The position numbers and the translations under genes are program-made. Shown piece by piece: positions 1 to 8,696 of a DNA stretch of 64,000 bases; position 1 is the stretch's first letter, and each line of letters starts with the position of its first letter. A model generated the notes under the pieces. It was not told the origin of the DNA. It worked only from the letters and a program-made list of their open reading frames with translations, and searched no databases. Source of the stretch: Sporolactobacillus mangiferae (GTDB lineage Bacteria; Bacillota; Bacilli; Bacillales; Sporolactobacillaceae); NCBI RefSeq assembly GCF_023336505.1, contig NZ_JAMAST010000003.1, positions 186,001 through 250,000 of the forward strand, written 5' to 3'.

Positions 1-797
1 AAAAAGCTGAAATTTATAAATCCCCACCACGACGCATTAACGTGCAATGCCTGGTGCACAAATACCAGCACAATAGCAGCCATCCAGACGACTGAGCTAA
101 CGTTCCCAATCGTCTCTGAAATACTGATGACGCGCAAAGCGGGACTACGCCAGATCGCATGCCATCCTTCAACCATAATCTTCAATTTTCCAACCGATGA
201 ATCCGTTCGGTTAAAAGTATGGAATGCAGTGTCAATCCTGATCATGCACATGCAAACGGTTGACAGGACAAAAAGGAAAAAAGTAACCCAGACAAGCTGC
301 CCACCTCCTATGAAAGCCGCCAGTATCCCGCCGAATGCCCAACCGCTTAAATTAATCGATTGGTCAAGCAGAGACAAAAAACCGTTGGCTTTGACCAATC
401 GTTCCCGGTCAATAAGCAGCGGAACCATTGCATTTCGAGCCGGAGAAGCCCACCCATCAAGAAATCCGATACAGACAACGAAAAAGAAAACGATAAGAAA
501 ATCGGGGCCAAATCCGTGAAACGTTAGGGCAAGTGCCATAAGCAGCAGAAAAAAAGACTTGCCGATCTGCGAACAAACCAGAGCCTCTTTTAACCCCAAT
601 CGATCCAGAATCAAGGGTGCCAAAATGCCACTGATAAACCTTATGAACGTCATTAAAAAGGGAATGAGCGTCATGAACATCGCCGAACGGGTAACGGCAT
701 ACATAACCGTCATCAGGCCAACGATATAAAACACATCGCCGCAATTGGACAAGGACTGCCCAATCCAAAGATATCTGAACGCATGTTGTTTTGTCAT
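1..797 (-). CDS. MFS transporter, N-terminal part (runs off left edge)
   Basis: About 265 residues are visible, open to the left edge with no stop. The start ATG (795-797) follows an AAAGGAAC ribosome binding site by eight bases. The N-terminus MTKQHAFRYLWIGQSLS is followed by several hydrophobic segments; a GFLDGWASPARNAMVPLL stretch resembles the motif after TM4 of MFS_3/enterobactin-exporter-like permeases, where an Arg in the loop follows a Pro. The segment around residues 200-215 (KIMVEGWHAIWRSPALR) resembles the central cytoplasmic loop of the same group. It is therefore probably an efflux or siderophore-type MFS permease; the substrate cannot be told. The C-terminal half is outside the window. 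Family call is by motif recognition only. Confidence 0.75.
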   Translation of the reverse strand, partial: MTKQHAFRYLWIGQSLSNCGDVFYIVGLMTVMYAVTRSAMFMTLIPFLMTFIRFISGILAPLILDRLGLKEALVCSQIGKSFFLLLMALALTFHGFGPDFLIVFFFVVCIGFLDGWASPARNAMVPLLIDRERLVKANGFLSLLDQSINLSGWAFGGILAAFIGGGQLVWVTFFLFVLSTVCMCMIRIDTAFHTFNRTDSSVGKLKIMVEGWHAIWRSPALRVISISETIGNVSSVVWMAAIVLVFVHQALHVNASWWGFINFSF

Positions 798-1248
798 TAT
801 TAAGTTCCTTTCTGTTCTAAGTGCAGCACAAAAAAGACGAGGAACTTCGGTGCTCATCTCAGCGCTGATTAAAAGTCAAGGTATTAATAATGACTGGTTC
901 ACATATTTCAATCACTCCATACGTATCATGCGTCATTAGAAAACTCAGTCTTCAATCGTAATTCATTGATTTATGCCTTTGGGTCTGCACCGCTGCGGCT
1001 GCTCGCTTGCCGCAGATGCACCCGCAGGCCTCCTCGGGCAAGAGGAATCTGCCGGGTCTTGCTGGCACGCAGCAACAATGCCAATCTCGCAGACTTCACG
1101 CATCTCTGATTTGATGCTCGGCTAAACCATCGTTTAATTGATTGGACACGAAGCAGGATCTTATACTTGCTTAACCCGCAAAGTCACTGGATTCCTTAAA
1201 AATTTTATTCTTTCTATTGTACACAGAAATTTTCAAAAGCGAAACCAA
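798..1248. other. Intergenic region between MFS gene and recQ
   Basis: About 450 bases with no convincing gene. It holds the upstream region of the leftward MFS gene and, at about 998-1126, a copy of GC-rich repeat family B. The two genes point the same way (leftward), so recQ transcription would run towards this region. I see no clean terminator hairpin with a T run. Confidence 0.5.
998..1126. repeat. GC-rich intergenic repeat, family B copy 1
   Basis: Shares an ordered set of blocks with 5245-5360: GCTGCTCGCTT-CCGC, a GCACC box, GCCTCC-CGG-CAAG, GGAATCTGC-GGGTC-TGC, and a distal GATGCTCGGCTAAA versus ATGCTTAGCTAAA. It is only partly conserved. The GCCTCCTCGG...GGGTCT pattern recalls the GC-rich palindromic intergenic repeats common in Bacillaceae; that link is from memory. 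Confidence 0.6.
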
Positions 1249-3036
1249 TCAGTTCACCGCATTCTTTTGTTCTGCCTGGTAGCCAGCTATTGCCTGCATA
1301 AAGGCGTGTCCGTATTTTTCCAGTTTTTGCTGGCCGACACCTTTGATCATCAGAAAATCATGATCCGTTGCCGGCAGACGAGCACTCATTTCGCGCAGCG
1401 ACTGATCGGAAAAAATAATATATGGCGGCACAAATTCCTTTTGTGCCAGCGTTTTACGCACCTGCTTCAACACCTCGAAAAGCGCGTCGTCTACGGCCAA
1501 GCGTTCTGCGCGAATATGCCCTTTCTTTAAAACCCGCGCCTCGCCTTTGAGCACAGGCAATGACCGTTCGGCAAGCGCCAGGACCGGATAGGCGCCGCCC
1601 TGCTGCACCAGATATTGTTCTGCAGTCAGAAAATCAATAAATTCGCCGATCTGTTTCTGCGTCTGCTCTTTCATGATGCCATATGTTGGCAGACGGTCAA
1701 GATGAAGCGAACGCAGTTTTTGTTCCGATGCCCCGGCAAGTACCTTGGCCACCATTATTTTGCCGTACCGTTCACGCAGCCGTTTCACACAAGAGAGCAC
1801 CTTCTGCGCGTTGACGGTCACATCCGTCTTCTCTCTCGTATCAAGACAATTACCGCAATGGCCGCAGCCGGACGGATTCCGTTCGCCGAAGTAACGCAGG
1901 ATATATGCCTGAAGACAGGTTTCCGTATGGCAGTAGCCGATCATTTGCTCCAGCTTATGATATTCCGCCTGTTTCAGCGTTTCATCCATGTCCGACTGAT
2001 CAATGAAGAATTTCTGAAGACGGATGTCCTGCGGTGCAAACAATAAGATACAGTCACTTTTTTCACCGTCGCGCCCGGCACGGCCCGCCTCCTGATAATA
2101 AGCTTCAATATTGCGCGGCATATTGTAGTGAATGACAAAGCGCACATTGCTTTTGTTAATGCCCATTCCAAAGGCGTTGGTCGCAACTAATACGGTCAGA
2201 TCGTCATAAAGAAACTGCTCCTGACTTGCGGCACGTTCCTTTTCGGAAAGTCCGGCGTGATAGCGGCCAACCGCGAGCCCCTGTTGAGTCAGCCGTGCAT
2301 ACAGACGGTCTACCTCTTTACGTGTTGCCGCATAGACAATGCCCGGCTGATCACGATTTTTCCGCAAGTAATCCAGCAAAAAAACATCCGCGCTCTGACC
2401 GCGAACCACCTGGAAATTCAAGTTGTCACGTGCGAATCCGGTGGCCACTACGCCTTCCGCTTCAATCCCGAACAATTTTCGGATATCCGTGGTTACTCTC
2501 GGTGTTGCGGTTGCCGTCAGCGCAACCACTGCCGGACGGCGGGCAAATCGGTCAATCATCGCCGGGATTGCGCGATAGCTTGGGCGAAAATCATGCCCCC
2601 ACTGCGAGATACAATGCGCTTCATCAATCGCAACAAGCGACACATGCATGTGTTCAAGAATACGAACAAAACCTGAGACTTCCAGCCGCTCAGGCGCAAT
2701 ATAGACGAGCTTATAAATTCCCTGTGCCGCAGCCGAAAGCCGTTCATTCGTTTCAGAGAAAGTCAGCGAACTATTAATAAATGTCGCCTGAATACCGACA
2801 TCCTTAAGCGCATCCACCTGATCCTTCATTAAGGAGATGAGCGGCGAAATGACGAGCGTCACACCTGGAAACAGCAGCGCGGGGATCTGGTAGCAGAGCG
2901 ATTTTCCTCCGCCGGTTGGCATGATGCCGACCGTATCCTGACCGTTTAATATTCGGGAAATGATCTGGTCCTGACCCGTTCTGAATCGGTCATAGCCAAA
3001 ATACTGTTTCAGTGCCTGAAGTGCCGCGTCCATCAT
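1249..3036 (-). CDS. recQ: ATP-dependent DNA helicase RecQ
   Basis: A 595-residue superfamily 2 helicase that unwinds DNA 3' to 5' in recombination and fork repair. Visible motifs: motif 0 FRTGQDQII, Walker A TGGGKS near residue 45, DEAHCISQWGHDFRPSY (motif II with the RecQ aromatic loop) near 140, motif VI AGRAGRDGE near 325, and the zinc-binding cysteines C...C...CGHCGNC near 375-400. A winged-helix RQC region and a C-terminal HRDC domain (FSDQSLREMSARLP...FLMIKGVG) follow. Length fits a bacterial RecQ. The reading frame extends to a GTG at 3048, but the ATG at 3036 (or 3033) lies eight bases after AAAGGTGG and is the better start. It stands alone; the next gene right is divergent. Confidence 0.93.
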   Translation of the reverse strand: MMDAALQALKQYFGYDRFRTGQDQIISRILNGQDTVGIMPTGGGKSLCYQIPALLFPGVTLVISPLISLMKDQVDALKDVGIQATFINSSLTFSETNERLSAAAQGIYKLVYIAPERLEVSGFVRILEHMHVSLVAIDEAHCISQWGHDFRPSYRAIPAMIDRFARRPAVVALTATATPRVTTDIRKLFGIEAEGVVATGFARDNLNFQVVRGQSADVFLLDYLRKNRDQPGIVYAATRKEVDRLYARLTQQGLAVGRYHAGLSEKERAASQEQFLYDDLTVLVATNAFGMGINKSNVRFVIHYNMPRNIEAYYQEAGRAGRDGEKSDCILLFAPQDIRLQKFFIDQSDMDETLKQAEYHKLEQMIGYCHTETCLQAYILRYFGERNPSGCGHCGNCLDTREKTDVTVNAQKVLSCVKRLRERYGKIMVAKVLAGASEQKLRSLHLDRLPTYGIMKEQTQKQIGEFIDFLTAEQYLVQQGGAYPVLALAERSLPVLKGEARVLKKGHIRAERLAVDDALFEVLKQVRKTLAQKEFVPPYIIFSDQSLREMSARLPATDHDFLMIKGVGQQKLEKYGHAFMQAIAGYQAEQKNAVN

Positions 3037-3399
3037 CAATGAAACCACCTTTCTCTCTATAATTGCTTTATAGAGTTGTTAAACTTTGCTGTACATTTTC
3101 CATCTCTTTTTTCAGCAAGCCGAAACGTGAAATGTTCATCCTTCTCACAAATACGCCAATCCGTATCAAAGACCACATGGTTCTTTAATGGATTCTTCAC
3201 GAAACTAATTTCATCTTACCATAATAAAAAAGTTGCTCAATACGCAGGCCGATCCACGTCTGCACCACCGCTTGTATCCGCAGCAGGCGGAGATCCTTCT
3301 ATCAGGGAGGCCTTCGATTGAATTGACGAAAAACAATGAAACAAAAACCATGTCCATTCATATGTTGTTGGTAGATAAGCATCCAGAGGAGGAATCATA
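3037..3399. other. Divergent intergenic region recQ / hsp20
   Basis: About 360 bases carrying the promoters of two divergent genes. No CIRCE element (TTAGCACTC-N9-GAGTGCTAA) is present, so the small heat-shock gene is not an obvious HrcA target. Short frames here lack ribosome binding sites. I see no other structure. Confidence 0.4.
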
Positions 3400-3861
3400 T
3401 TGGACAGCAAGGATTCTCAGGAGCCGCAGCTCCCAAAACGAAGAAACCTGATGAATGACATTGATGCCTTTTTTCAGGGCAACCCCTTTGGCGACGTATT
3501 GAAATCCATTGATGACTTTTTCAGCAGTCACTCGTTTGCCGGATTTCCGGTCAGGCTGTATGAAACAAAAGATGAATGGGTCGTTGAAGCCGAGCTGCCT
3601 GGAGCAGACCGCAACAACATTCATATCGAACTGCTTGGCGACAAGGTGAAAATTTCTGTGGAAAATGATGTGGAAATGGAGTCGCAGCATCAGGAAACCG
3701 GCATGTATCAGCATGAACACCGCTTCGATCATGCCGAGCGTATCGTTACCGTCCCTTACGCTATCGACCGAGCACACACGCAGGCTTCATACGTTAATGG
3801 TATTCTGAAAGTCCATGGTCCGAAGAAACCGAAAATCGGCCACAGGCTTTCCATCGGGTAA
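3400..3861 (+). CDS. Small heat-shock protein, Hsp20/alpha-crystallin family
   Basis: 153 residues. An ATP-independent holdase that binds unfolding proteins in the cytoplasm. The alpha-crystallin domain runs from about residue 50 to 145: it starts at FPVRLYETKDEWVVEAELPG, the diagnostic loop ELPGADRNNIHIELLGDK follows, and the domain closes with ASYVNGILKVHGPKK (the A-x-x-x-n-G-v-L motif). The N-terminal arm (FFQGNPFGDVLKSIDDFF) is short and amphipathic; the C-terminal tail lacks a clear IxI motif (RLSIG). The start is TTG at 3400, preceded by AGAGGAGG with an eight-base spacing; no in-frame ATG has as good a site. Single-gene unit ending at a strong hairpin. Confidence 0.9.
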   Translation: MDSKDSQEPQLPKRRNLMNDIDAFFQGNPFGDVLKSIDDFFSSHSFAGFPVRLYETKDEWVVEAELPGADRNNIHIELLGDKVKISVENDVEMESQHQETGMYQHEHRFDHAERIVTVPYAIDRAHTQASYVNGILKVHGPKKPKIGHRLSIG

Positions 3862-3866
3862 AAAAG

Positions 3867-3902
3867 AAAGGACCGGAACGTGAATCGTTCCGGTCCTTTC
3901 TT
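3867..3902. terminator. Bidirectional terminator between hsp20 and patA
   Basis: A perfect 14-bp stem, AAAGGACCGGAACG (3867-3880) with its complement at 3886-3899, and a five-base loop. On the minus strand it is followed by CTTTTTT, so it also suits the convergent patA gene. Confidence 0.85.
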
Positions 3903-3971
3903 AGTGCAGGCACTGCACTGGCTTCACTTTTCTCAGAGGTCTGCGACACATTTTCATGCCGTTCTTATTGT

Positions 3972-5159
3972 TCAGAAACCTGCCCCGCCCGTTTCATTCA
4001 GGGAAGTAACGAAGCGCTCCAGCCGATCCAGCCCTTCTTTTAACACATCCATTGAATAGGCATAGGATAAGCGCAGATAACCTTCGCCGTATGATGAAAA
4101 TGCGCTTCCCGGAACCGCCGCCAGCCGTTCCTCCTCCAGCAGCCGAAGAGCGAATGTCTCTGACGGCAGCCCGAATTTTTGAATAGATGGGAATACATAG
4201 AAAGCACCGGATGGACGGACAATTTCAATGCCCATCGCCTCCAGCCGGTCCATCACATAATTTAAACGTTTCTCGTACGCATCGCGCATCGGCACGGCGT
4301 CATTTTTCCCTCGTGTCAGCGCTTCAATTGCTGCATACTGTGTGATGCTCGTGATGCAGGAGACTCCGTACTGGTGCACCTTGATCAATTCATCGGCAAT
4401 CGGCTGATCCGCCAGCACGTAGCCCATTCGCCAACCGGTCATCGCATGTGATTTGGACAACCCGTTAATAACCAGCGTTTTCTCCTTCATGCCGGGAAAG
4501 CGTGCGATTGAGACATGCTTCCGCCCATAGGTCAGCTCACTGTATATCTCATCTGAGACAACGAATACCGGCGCTTTTTTCAGCACGCTGGCAATGGCGG
4601 CCACTTCCATTTCACTCAGCACACAGCCGGTCGGATTGGATGGATAAGGAAGAATCACCGCTTTTGTTTTTTTCGTCAGATGCCGCTGTATCTGCTCCGC
4701 CGTCATCTTAAAATCGGTTGTCCGCGTATCAATATAAACAGGGATACCTCCGGCAAGTGTGATCGGTGCCGCGTACCCTGGATAGGCCGGACCCGGCAGG
4801 ATGACTTCATCGCCAGGCTCAAGCAATGTGCGGAATGCCAGATCAAGCGCTTCGCTTGCACCGACGGTCGTTATAATTTCCGTTTCGGGATCATAGTGCA
4901 GCTGATATTTTTCCGCAACATAATCGCTGACTGCCCGTCTCAGCTCAAGCAAGCCCGCGTTTGCCGTATAAGTCGTTCTGTCATGATCAATGGCCGCCTT
5001 ACCCGCATCCTTTACATGTGCCGGTGTCGCAAAATCCGGCTGGCCGATCGTCAGCTGAACCGTGCCCGGATAATCCTTCACTTTATTAAAAAACTGGCGA
5101 ATACCACTGATCTGGATGGCCTGTACACGCCCGTTGATCCGATCTTTCATCGTCGTCAC
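3972..5159 (-). CDS. patA: Class I aminotransferase, PatA type
   Basis: 395 residues, a PLP-dependent fold-type I aminotransferase. It matches Bacillus PatA, described as an aminotransferase of the acetylated lysine/diaminopimelate branch, along its whole length as I recall it: ISGIRQFFNKV at the start, LTIGQPDF, the substrate-binding YPSNPTGCVLSE, the PLP aspartate/tyrosine motif SDEIYSELTYG, the Schiff-base lysine in NGLSKSHAMTGWRMGY, and PGSAFSSYGEGYLRLSYA near the end. The start is a GTG at 5159 or the ATG at 5150; both sit behind weak purine-rich sites, so the start is uncertain by three codons. Other class I aminotransferase roles (broad aromatic or aspartate) cannot be excluded. Single gene, convergent with hsp20. 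Confidence 0.85.
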   Translation of the reverse strand: MTTMKDRINGRVQAIQISGIRQFFNKVKDYPGTVQLTIGQPDFATPAHVKDAGKAAIDHDRTTYTANAGLLELRRAVSDYVAEKYQLHYDPETEIITTVGASEALDLAFRTLLEPGDEVILPGPAYPGYAAPITLAGGIPVYIDTRTTDFKMTAEQIQRHLTKKTKAVILPYPSNPTGCVLSEMEVAAIASVLKKAPVFVVSDEIYSELTYGRKHVSIARFPGMKEKTLVINGLSKSHAMTGWRMGYVLADQPIADELIKVHQYGVSCITSITQYAAIEALTRGKNDAVPMRDAYEKRLNYVMDRLEAMGIEIVRPSGAFYVFPSIQKFGLPSETFALRLLEEERLAAVPGSAFSSYGEGYLRLSYAYSMDVLKEGLDRLERFVTSLNETGGAGF

Positions 5160-5244
5160 GCCGCCTCACACTCCTTATATTTAGAAAGGCCAGGCAAAGC
5201 CTGGTCCATTGCCGCAGATCCTGTACCTGGCTGGCGGACACTCC

Positions 5245-5360
5245 AGCTGCTCGCTTACCGCGGGGCACCGCGAGCCTCCCCGGACAAGCTGGAATCTGCA
5301 GGGTCCTGCAGGCGCCAGCGCACTTTCGTATCTGGCGTACACTTTTATGCTTAGCTAAAA
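5245..5360. repeat. GC-rich intergenic repeat, family B copy 2
   Basis: Aligns block by block with 998-1126 (GCTGCTCGCTT, GCACC, GCCTCC-CGG-CAAG, GGAATCTGC-GGGTC-TGC, and a final GCTTAGCTAAA). It is bounded on the patA side by a CCAGGCAAAGCCTGG inverted repeat. Confidence 0.6.
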
Positions 5361-5423
5361 TCTTATATTTTCTTTACCTGTCAGAAAAACACTATTTAAT
5401 TTAAACACAGCTTTATATAGAGA

Positions 5424-5457
5424 AAAAGCCCGCGCGCTTCGATCACGCGAAGGCTTT
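5424..5457 (-). terminator. Terminator of ilvE
   Basis: On the minus strand AAAGCCTTCGCG pairs imperfectly with CGCGCGGGCTTT and is followed by TTC and a T-rich stretch, 15 bases after the ilvE stop. Confidence 0.6.
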
Positions 5458-5471
5458 GTATGCACGCGAAG

Positions 5472-6602
5472 TCATTCGACCGTCGCTGTTTTTTCCTCTT
5501 CTTTCTCCTTTGCGCCTTCCTGTTTGTCTGTCTTTACTTCCTGTATCCAGTGCAACTCGTCCTTAATCTTTCCGTTCTGGATACCGGTCAGCGTGTCATA
5601 TAACTTTTGCGAGAGCTTGCCGGTTTTGCCGTTTGCGACCTTAATCACTTTATCGTTCCACTTCAAAAATCCGACCGGAGAAATAACGGCTGCCGTTCCG
5701 GTGCCGAATACTTCTTTGAGCTGCTGCTTTTCCGCTTTCTTGAACAGCTTATTTACAGAAATTTTCTTTTCCTTAACGGTCACGCCCCAGTGCTGGAGCA
5801 GTTCGATAACGGACGCACGGGTCACGCCTGGCAGAATGCTTCCATTCAGTGCCGGGGTCCACACTTCATCATCAATTTTGAAGAAAATGTTCATACTTCC
5901 GACTTCTTCAATGTATTTATGTTCCACTCCGTCAAGCCAGAGCACCTGATCGAAGCCCAGTTCTTCGGATTTGGTCTGCGCCTTAAGGCTGGCCGCGTAA
6001 TTTCCCGAGGTTTTCGCGTAACCGACGCCTCCTTTTACCGCACGAACATATTCATCCTCCACATAAATTTTCACCGGGCTCATTGAATCACCGAAATAGG
6101 AACCGACTGGGGACAGAATAATCAAAAGTTTATAAGTAGAGGATGGATGCACGCCAAGTGCAGGATCCGTACCAATGATGAAAGGTCGTATGTACAGCGA
6201 CTGACCCGGTTCATTCGGAATCCATTTTTCCTCGATGGCAACCAGTTGCTTTATGGCTTTAATGACGAACTGCTCGTCAATCTCCGGAATGTTCAGCCGC
6301 GCACATGACTGGTTCATACGCTCCATATTCTTATCCGGACGGAACAGCAGGATACGCTTGTCCTCTGTCCGATATGCTTTCATTCCTTCGAACACTTCCT
6401 GGCCATAGTGGAAAATCGTTGCTGCCGGATCAAGTGAGATCGGACCGTAGGGAACGATGCGTGCGTCATGCCAGCCTTCCTCCATTGAATAGTCCATCTC
6501 GAACATGTAATCCGTAAAGAACTTGCCAAAGCCAAGTGGTTTACTGCCGTCAGGCTTTGGTTTCAGCTTATCTGCTTTATGGAATGTGATTGACTGCCCC
6601 AT
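5472..6602 (-). CDS. ilvE: Branched-chain amino acid aminotransferase
   Basis: 376 residues, fold-type IV PLP enzyme that interconverts Leu/Ile/Val with their 2-oxo acids. Evidence: GQEVFEGMKAYR, PDKNMERMNQSCARL, YIRPFIIGTDPALGV, the Schiff-base lysine region VGYAKTSGNYAASL, the glutamate motif YIEEVGSMNIFF and the phosphate-binding FGTGTAAVISPVG. The length fits the long BCAT type. The frame extends upstream to 6716, but a -10 box (TATAAT on the minus strand, 6639-6644) lies inside that extension, and the ATG at 6602 has a perfect AGGAGG nine bases before it. The C-terminus carries an extra acidic-basic tail (KTDKQEGAKEKEEEK) not typical of the family. Single gene. Confidence 0.93.
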   Translation of the reverse strand: MGQSITFHKADKLKPKPDGSKPLGFGKFFTDYMFEMDYSMEEGWHDARIVPYGPISLDPAATIFHYGQEVFEGMKAYRTEDKRILLFRPDKNMERMNQSCARLNIPEIDEQFVIKAIKQLVAIEEKWIPNEPGQSLYIRPFIIGTDPALGVHPSSTYKLLIILSPVGSYFGDSMSPVKIYVEDEYVRAVKGGVGYAKTSGNYAASLKAQTKSEELGFDQVLWLDGVEHKYIEEVGSMNIFFKIDDEVWTPALNGSILPGVTRASVIELLQHWGVTVKEKKISVNKLFKKAEKQQLKEVFGTGTAAVISPVGFLKWNDKVIKVANGKTGKLSQKLYDTLTGIQNGKIKDELHWIQEVKTDKQEGAKEKEEEKTATVE

Positions 6603-6638
6603 GATTCGAAGCCTCCTAATATTTGTTTTCCTAAATTG

Positions 6639-6644
6639 ATTATA
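6639..6644 (-). promoter_or_regulatory. -10 box of ilvE
   Basis: Perfect TATAAT on the minus strand, 36 bases before the ilvE ATG. The -35 position (about 6662-6667) is weak. It supports the internal start chosen for ilvE. No T-box (AGGGTGGNACCGCG) is present. Confidence 0.5.
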
Positions 6645-7308
6645 GCAATCCACCATGCAATACGCCATATGCCTTTGCACAGCCGAATCCTGTTCCAGCA
6701 TACCGGCTTTCTTCATAATTAATATGCTTCGCCATTCAGACGGTCATTCCTGATCAGCACAGCATCCCGATTCACTCTGATTCCAGTACCTTCTCATCCG
6801 GATCAGACATTTAATATGACAGCAAATTACCGAGTATGTGGGAACATTTCTCCCATTTATTTTATAGAAAAATAAAGTGCAAAAAAATGAGCAAAACCTC
6901 TTCTCAATGTCCATCGATCCTGCTACAATGATTGGCGTTGACTGAAAAAAACAAGTTCCTGGTTAAGATTCAATAGGGAGGGGCTGACACCGTCAAATTC
7001 TGAGCAGTTAAAACATTGCAGCTGCCCGTTTTCCCTTAGTCCGAACCGATGGCTGTCCCTTTTGTACAGGTCCGATTTTTCTTTTCTTATCTTTGAAAGA
7101 GCGCATGGCCCTGTGACGGCGCTTCTTTATAACTCTTTTGACTTTGATAAAAGACTGTGTGGTTCGTCACTGTTATTGACCCATTTGCAGAAAATACATG
7201 CTTTCGCATCTTAAGGAAGTCACTGAAAGGCTGACTGGCTGAAAGAAAGCGGTAAATGGGGCAATAAATCCTTTGTTTTCACCATTCTTTTGGAAAGGAG
7301 CGCCTGCT
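6645..7308. other. Long divergent intergenic region ilvE / MFS, unassigned leader
   Basis: About 660 bases without a gene. Features seen: a TACAAT hexamer at about 6922-6927, a GGGAGGGGCTGACACCGTC stretch near 6975-6993, a CTGT...ACAG hairpin followed by GATTTTTC near 7055-7082, and a second hairpin AAAGAGCGC/GCGCTTCTTT near 7095-7128. This would allow a structured leader or small RNA ahead of the MFS gene at 7309. It does not match the consensus of any riboswitch I know (SAM, TPP, T-box, yybP, fluoride, c-di-AMP). Confidence 0.3.
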
Positions 7309-8550
7309 ATGCGCCCATTTACATTTGCGGCTTGCGCCTTATATTTTCTAACCGGACTTACTGCCATCTCTATTGGATCGGTGTTGCCCGAGCTGCTTAA
7401 CTATTATCATCTATCCTATACAATCGGAGGAAAACTGATTTTCACAGGTGCCATCGGTTTTCTGGCGGGTGTTCTGCTTACTTCCTGGCTGAGCCATCGT
7501 TTTTCACCAAAACCGATCCTGATTATCGCCACGCTTATCATTGCCATGGCACAGTTCAGTATTCTTCTGCTCCCGCCATTCCCGCTGTTCATGGCTCTTT
7601 ACTTCATGAACAGTGTTGGTTCGGCCGCGATCGGCATTATCATTGCGACGCTGTTCATCGAAGTTTTCGTCGGACGGCAGGCCGTTGCCATGAGCTATCT
7701 GGAGGTTTCGTTCGGTCTTGGAGCCTTCGCGATGCCGCTTCTGGCAAGCTTTTTTATTGCGCACGGCATCTGGCGTTATCTCTTTGTACTCACAGCCGTT
7801 CTTGCCGTCCTGCTCGCCCTTATCTGGACACGTATTTCCTATACCAGCCAGGTAGTGGATCAGGGCGAACCGCTTGATGCTTCCGGATCAGGCAATGCTC
7901 AGCGTCCGCTCAGCGCCCAGATGAAATGGGTCGTGCTCGGGCTGTTCGCGTTCATTGTCTTCCTGTACGGCGGTCTTGAAGGCAGCCTGAACAATTTCAT
8001 GTCATCAATCTTTATGAATTACCTCGGTCAGGCTGCCGATCTTGCTTCAATCAGTGTCGGCATTTTCTGGGGCGCGATGGTGATCGGACGTGCGCTGACT
8101 TCAGTAATCATTCGTAAATTGACTTACAGCGCCTATTTACAGATCAATATTTACGGCGCGATTGTCTCGCTCATTCTGTTCATTCTCCTGCAGAATGCGC
8201 TGCTCGGCTATGTCTTTGTCGGCATGCTTGGCCTGATGATGTCTGGCATCTATTCCATCACACTGGTCTATGCCAACTATTCGATTCCGGGCAGTGCCCA
8301 TCTGGTCACACCGGTGATCTCCGGACTATCAGGACTTGGCTCTGCGGTCTTTCCGGCTCTGACCGGTATCGCGATCGATCAGGCTGGCATGCCAGTGACG
8401 CTCTGGTTTATCGTCGGCATTGCGACTGGCTATCTATTCTTTTTGCTTTTGATTAACGCCCTGCGCAGTGGAAAAAGTCTTCGTCCGCTTGCATTCATGC
8501 TGCATCGGCGGCGGCCTGCTTTCGCCTTCAAACGCGCACGTTTCAAATAA
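7309..8550 (+). CDS. MFS transporter
   Basis: 413 residues with about 12 hydrophobic segments. The first helix starts TFAACALYFLTGLTAISIGS; the loop after TM2 has SHRFSPK in place of the usual G-R-x-x-D/G-R/K-x; a large cytoplasmic loop (about residues 180-205, rich in Gly/Ser/Gln) joins the two six-helix halves. It resembles the FucP/glucose-galactose-like or YfkF-like MFS groups, but the substrate is unknown. The frame could open at 7273, but the ATG at 7309 follows AAAGGAG by eight bases and begins the first helix cleanly. Ends just before a long terminator. Confidence 0.82.
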   Translation: MRPFTFAACALYFLTGLTAISIGSVLPELLNYYHLSYTIGGKLIFTGAIGFLAGVLLTSWLSHRFSPKPILIIATLIIAMAQFSILLLPPFPLFMALYFMNSVGSAAIGIIIATLFIEVFVGRQAVAMSYLEVSFGLGAFAMPLLASFFIAHGIWRYLFVLTAVLAVLLALIWTRISYTSQVVDQGEPLDASGSGNAQRPLSAQMKWVVLGLFAFIVFLYGGLEGSLNNFMSSIFMNYLGQAADLASISVGIFWGAMVIGRALTSVIIRKLTYSAYLQINIYGAIVSLILFILLQNALLGYVFVGMLGLMMSGIYSITLVYANYSIPGSAHLVTPVISGLSGLGSAVFPALTGIAIDQAGMPVTLWFIVGIATGYLFFLLLINALRSGKSLRPLAFMLHRRRPAFAFKRARFK

Positions 8551-8566
8551 ATCGCTTGCTGAAAAT

Positions 8567-8629
8567 CCATGCAAAAAGTGCCTGTTCGGATTCTTTCGGA
8601 CAGGCGCTTTTTGCATGGTATCATTTTTT
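8567..8629 (+). terminator. Terminator of the MFS gene
   Basis: A 19-bp stem, CCATGCAAAAAGTGCCTGT (8567-8585) with its complement at 8600-8618 and a single G/T wobble, then TATCATTTTTT. Confidence 0.88.
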
Positions 8630-8696
8630 CTTCACTTATTTACGCGGCAGACATTATTTGATGAATAAAATGTAATTAAGAGTGAGGAGGGAGACG

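Larger units (their letters stand above)
5160..5471. other. Intergenic region patA / ilvE
   Basis: About 310 bases. It contains a CCAGGCAAAGCCTGG hairpin at about 5191-5205, a family B repeat (5245-5360) and the ilvE terminator hairpin near 5424-5457. No gene seen. Confidence 0.5.

Noticed and set aside
457-768. Minus-strand frame of 103 codons near the left edge
   Set aside because: Out-of-frame shadow of the partial MFS gene, whose own frame is open to position 1 and gives a hydrophobic permease sequence.
2226-2777. Long plus-strand frame (183 codons) antisense to recQ
   Set aside because: Shadow of the recQ coding frame; no ribosome binding site or recognisable domain.
3037-3399. CIRCE operator for the small heat-shock gene
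   Set aside because: The TTAGCACTC-N9-GAGTGCTAA palindrome is not present.
6900-7150. Possible riboswitch or 6S RNA
   Set aside because: Compared by eye with SAM, TPP, T-box, yybP-ykoY, c-di-AMP, fluoride and 6S consensus features; none fits, so only an unassigned leader is reported.
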